Origin: a virus
Direction: 5' to 3' (one strand)
DNA: 39,477 nt
Virus record (IMG/VR): IMGVR_UViG_3300031669_000093
Coordinates: 1 to 39,477 of that record
The position numbers were made by a program, and so were the translations under genes. This document shows positions 38,212-39,477 of the stretch, in pieces (the stretch's first letter is position 1; every line of letters starts with the position of its first letter). The notes below the pieces were generated by a model. The model ran no database searches and was not told where the DNA came from. It worked only from the letters and a program-made list of their open reading frames with translations.

Positions 38212-38676
38212 ATGGAAAAAATTGATAAAGAATGGTTAAGCCAAAAATATTTGGGTGAAAAAAAATCTATGCACAAGATAGCAAAAGAATGCCGTGTTAG
38301 TTATGGGAAGATACAATATTGGATGAAAAAGTTTAATATTAAAAGAAGAAGCTTGTGGAGTAGATGGGGCAGTAGGGGGACAACATGTAGAGGATATGTC
38401 CTCATACATCAACCTAATCATCCCCATGCAACTAAAATAGGGTATGTTCGTGAACATCGGCTTATTATGGAAAAGAAATTAGGTAGGTATTTAACAAAAA
38501 ATGAAATCGTGCATCATAGAAACGGAATTAGGGATGATAACCGCCCTGAAAATCTTCTTCTTGAGAACAAAAAAACACACCCTAGTGGTTATGCTGCTGC
38601 CTATCAAGAAGGATATAAAATGGGATTCAGGGGGGGATTTAATAGGGCAATAAACAAAACAATAGTATTAGCTTAA
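38212..38676 (+). CDS. HNH endonuclease with one helix-turn-helix module
   Basis: 154 aa. One N-terminal module (EWLSQKYLGEKKSMHKIAKECRVSYGKIQYWMKKFNIKRR) of the kind found twice in the 2900 protein, then a short linker and the HNH domain (HPHATKIGYVREHRLIMEKKLGRYL...NEIVHHRNGIRDDNRPENLL). HH and the Asn/Asp series are retained. No binding site precedes the ATG, and no promoter lies between it and the terminator, so expression depends on read-through or an unseen start. Probably a mobile homing gene. Confidence 0.8.
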   Translation: MEKIDKEWLSQKYLGEKKSMHKIAKECRVSYGKIQYWMKKFNIKRRSLWSRWGSRGTTCRGYVLIHQPNHPHATKIGYVREHRLIMEKKLGRYLTKNEIVHHRNGIRDDNRPENLLLENKKTHPSGYAAAYQEGYKMGFRGGFNRAINKTIVLA

Positions 38677-38740
38677 ACAGTTGCAGTAAATGGATGGATT
38701 AAATAAATTTTTTAATGTCTTTGGACAAGGAGGAATAAAA

Positions 38741-39187
38741 ATGATTTGTAAGATTACTAAAGTTTACGATAACATTAAAACAAATGGAGAACTATACAAA
38801 ACACTAGTGTTTGATAATGGATTAAAAGCTAGTGCTTTTGAGGTAGATTTATATGAACATTGTGTTGAGGGCAGTGAAGTTGATGTTACGATAGTTCAAA
38901 AGGGGCAGTATAAGAACATAGTAAAGATTCTACCTGTTATTCAAGAGGGTGGCAAAAAGCCCGCAGAAAAAGAAGATGATGATAGTCACCAATGGGAAGA
39001 ACCTGGAGGTAGTAGAAAATCCACAAGAGAACCAAGTGATATTCATATCATAAGAGAGTCATCCGTTAAAAGTGCCGCTCCTATATTTGCAGAAATGATA
39101 AAAATTGATGGGATGAAGGAAATAGGGTCAGAAGATTTAATAATTATAGCAAAAAGGATTGAGAGCTATATAAAAACTGGTGTTTAA
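38741..39187 (+). CDS. OB-fold-like protein, possible ssDNA-binding/recombination protein
   Basis: 148 aa from the ATG behind AAGGAGGAATAAAA; the ATG at 38690 has no such site. The N-terminal 65 residues have five-strand OB-like order (MICKITKVYDNIKTNGELYKT; LKASAFEVDLYEHCVEGSEVDVTIVQKGQYKNIVKI). An acidic linker (EKEDDDSHQWEEPGG) precedes a C-terminal helical region (SSVKSAAPIFAEMIKIDGM; DLIIIAKRIESYIK) that occurs in phage replication-region proteins. ssDNA or replication-factor binding is an inference. Confidence 0.55.
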   Translation: MICKITKVYDNIKTNGELYKTLVFDNGLKASAFEVDLYEHCVEGSEVDVTIVQKGQYKNIVKILPVIQEGGKKPAEKEDDDSHQWEEPGGSRKSTREPSDIHIIRESSVKSAAPIFAEMIKIDGMKEIGSEDLIIIAKRIESYIKTGV

Positions 39188-39225
39188 TGCTAATAAATGG
39201 AGACTTGAACTATAAGGAGGATTAG

Positions 39226-39465
39226 ATGAGAGAAAAATATAGAATTGTATTCCATACTAGTAAGGAACTAATTCGTATTTATTCTATTGAATATGGTGCT
39301 CAATTATGGGCTTTAACTAATCAGGTAACTAGAAAAAATCATAAATGCGGCATTTGTGGAAAAAGAATACACAGAGGCAAGGATAAGGCATATAGACCGC
39401 TAACTAATTTAGGGAATCGAATGGATAGAATTTGTTTAAACTGTGGTAATGAAAAGGAGGAATAG
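39226..39465 (+). CDS. zinc-ribbon protein, 79 aa
   Basis: ATG behind AAGGAGGATTAG. Four-Cys ribbon: 'KCGICGKRIHRGK' and, 27 residues later, 'RICLNCGNEKEE', with 'YRPLTNLGNRMDRIC' between. The N-terminus is basic and aromatic (REKYRIVFHTSKELIRIY). Function unknown; another zinc-binding candidate in this region. Confidence 0.7.
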   Translation: MREKYRIVFHTSKELIRIYSIEYGAQLWALTNQVTRKNHKCGICGKRIHRGKDKAYRPLTNLGNRMDRICLNCGNEKEE

Positions 39466-39477
39466 ATGAGCAAGACG
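39466..39477 (+). CDS. start of a further gene, cut by the window edge
   Basis: ATG behind AAGGAGGAATAG reads MSKT before the window ends. The strong binding site and the 0-base spacing to the previous stop support a real gene start. Nothing more can be said. Confidence 0.5.

Noticed and set aside
38110-38214. 34-aa frame across the terminator before the second HNH gene
   Set aside because: The frame is formed by the terminator stem itself and has no binding site; the hairpin explains the sequence.
38690-38740. Upstream ATG extension of the OB-fold-like gene
   Set aside because: No ribosome binding site precedes 38690, while ATG 38741 has AAGGAGGAATAAAA and starts at the fold's first strand.
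1-39477. Complete circular or terminally redundant genome
   Set aside because: The two ends do not share a repeat, and joining them does not restore the reading frame of the left partial gene; core replication genes are missing too.

Overview
The window is a 39.5 kb internal piece of an AT-rich, uncultivated tailed-phage genome (Caudoviricetes). The structural set points to a short-tailed, P22/T7-like podovirus: large terminase, P22-type portal, scaffold-like protein, HK97-fold capsid protein, head-tail adaptor, a gp10-like tail nozzle and a very long candidate ejection protein, with no tape measure or sheath gene. The host is a bacterium: the lysin is an M15 cell-wall peptidase, Shine-Dalgarno sequences are strong (AAGGAGGAATAAA-ATG), TGA is used as a stop, and promoters are sigma70-like with extended -10 boxes. 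No tRNA, CRISPR array, integrase or terminal repeat was seen, and both ends cut through genes, so this is not a complete genome.

Layout. (1) Positions 1-3610, plus strand: small genes, a RecA/DnaB-like P-loop ATPase and an HNH endonuclease. (2) Positions 32806 down to 3607, minus strand: one long, tightly overlapping late operon. In transcription order it holds small basic proteins, portal, scaffold-like, decoration-like and capsid proteins, an HNH insertion, appendage and glycan-active proteins (three beta-helix proteins, a glycosyltransferase fused to a zinc ribbon, a GH-A-like glycosidase), a GroES-like co-chaperonin, adaptor, nozzle, FN3 protein, M15 endolysin, candidate ejection proteins, holin/spanin/XhlA-like lysis proteins and terminase. 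(3) Positions 32855-33762, minus strand: two single genes, each with its own promoter. (4) Positions 33763-35210: 1.4 kb almost free of genes but rich in structure (long hairpins, a GCGAAGC mini-hairpin, a Z-DNA-type tract, a G-rich tract, direct repeats), lying at the divergence point of the two transcription directions. It is the best candidate for an origin or a structured RNA. (5) Positions 35174-39477, plus strand: an early-type region of tiny Cys/His zinc-binding candidates, a PC4-like ssDNA-binding protein, a second HNH enzyme and an OB-fold-like protein. It presumably continues beyond the window towards the replication genes.

The least ordinary points are as follows. Two genes appear to start at AUA and AUU, each set at the normal distance behind the same GGAGAAATAAA leader. 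Eight promoters share the motif TRTGRTATRHT. One HNH mRNA may be leaderless. A co-chaperonin sits among head and tail genes. A 38-bp translation-start region is duplicated in the zinc-protein cluster. An HNH insertion behind the capsid gene is bounded by 12-bp direct repeats and separates two complementary segments, one of which contains the next gene's ribosome binding site.

All functions are read from motifs and gene order in the sequence; no database search was possible.
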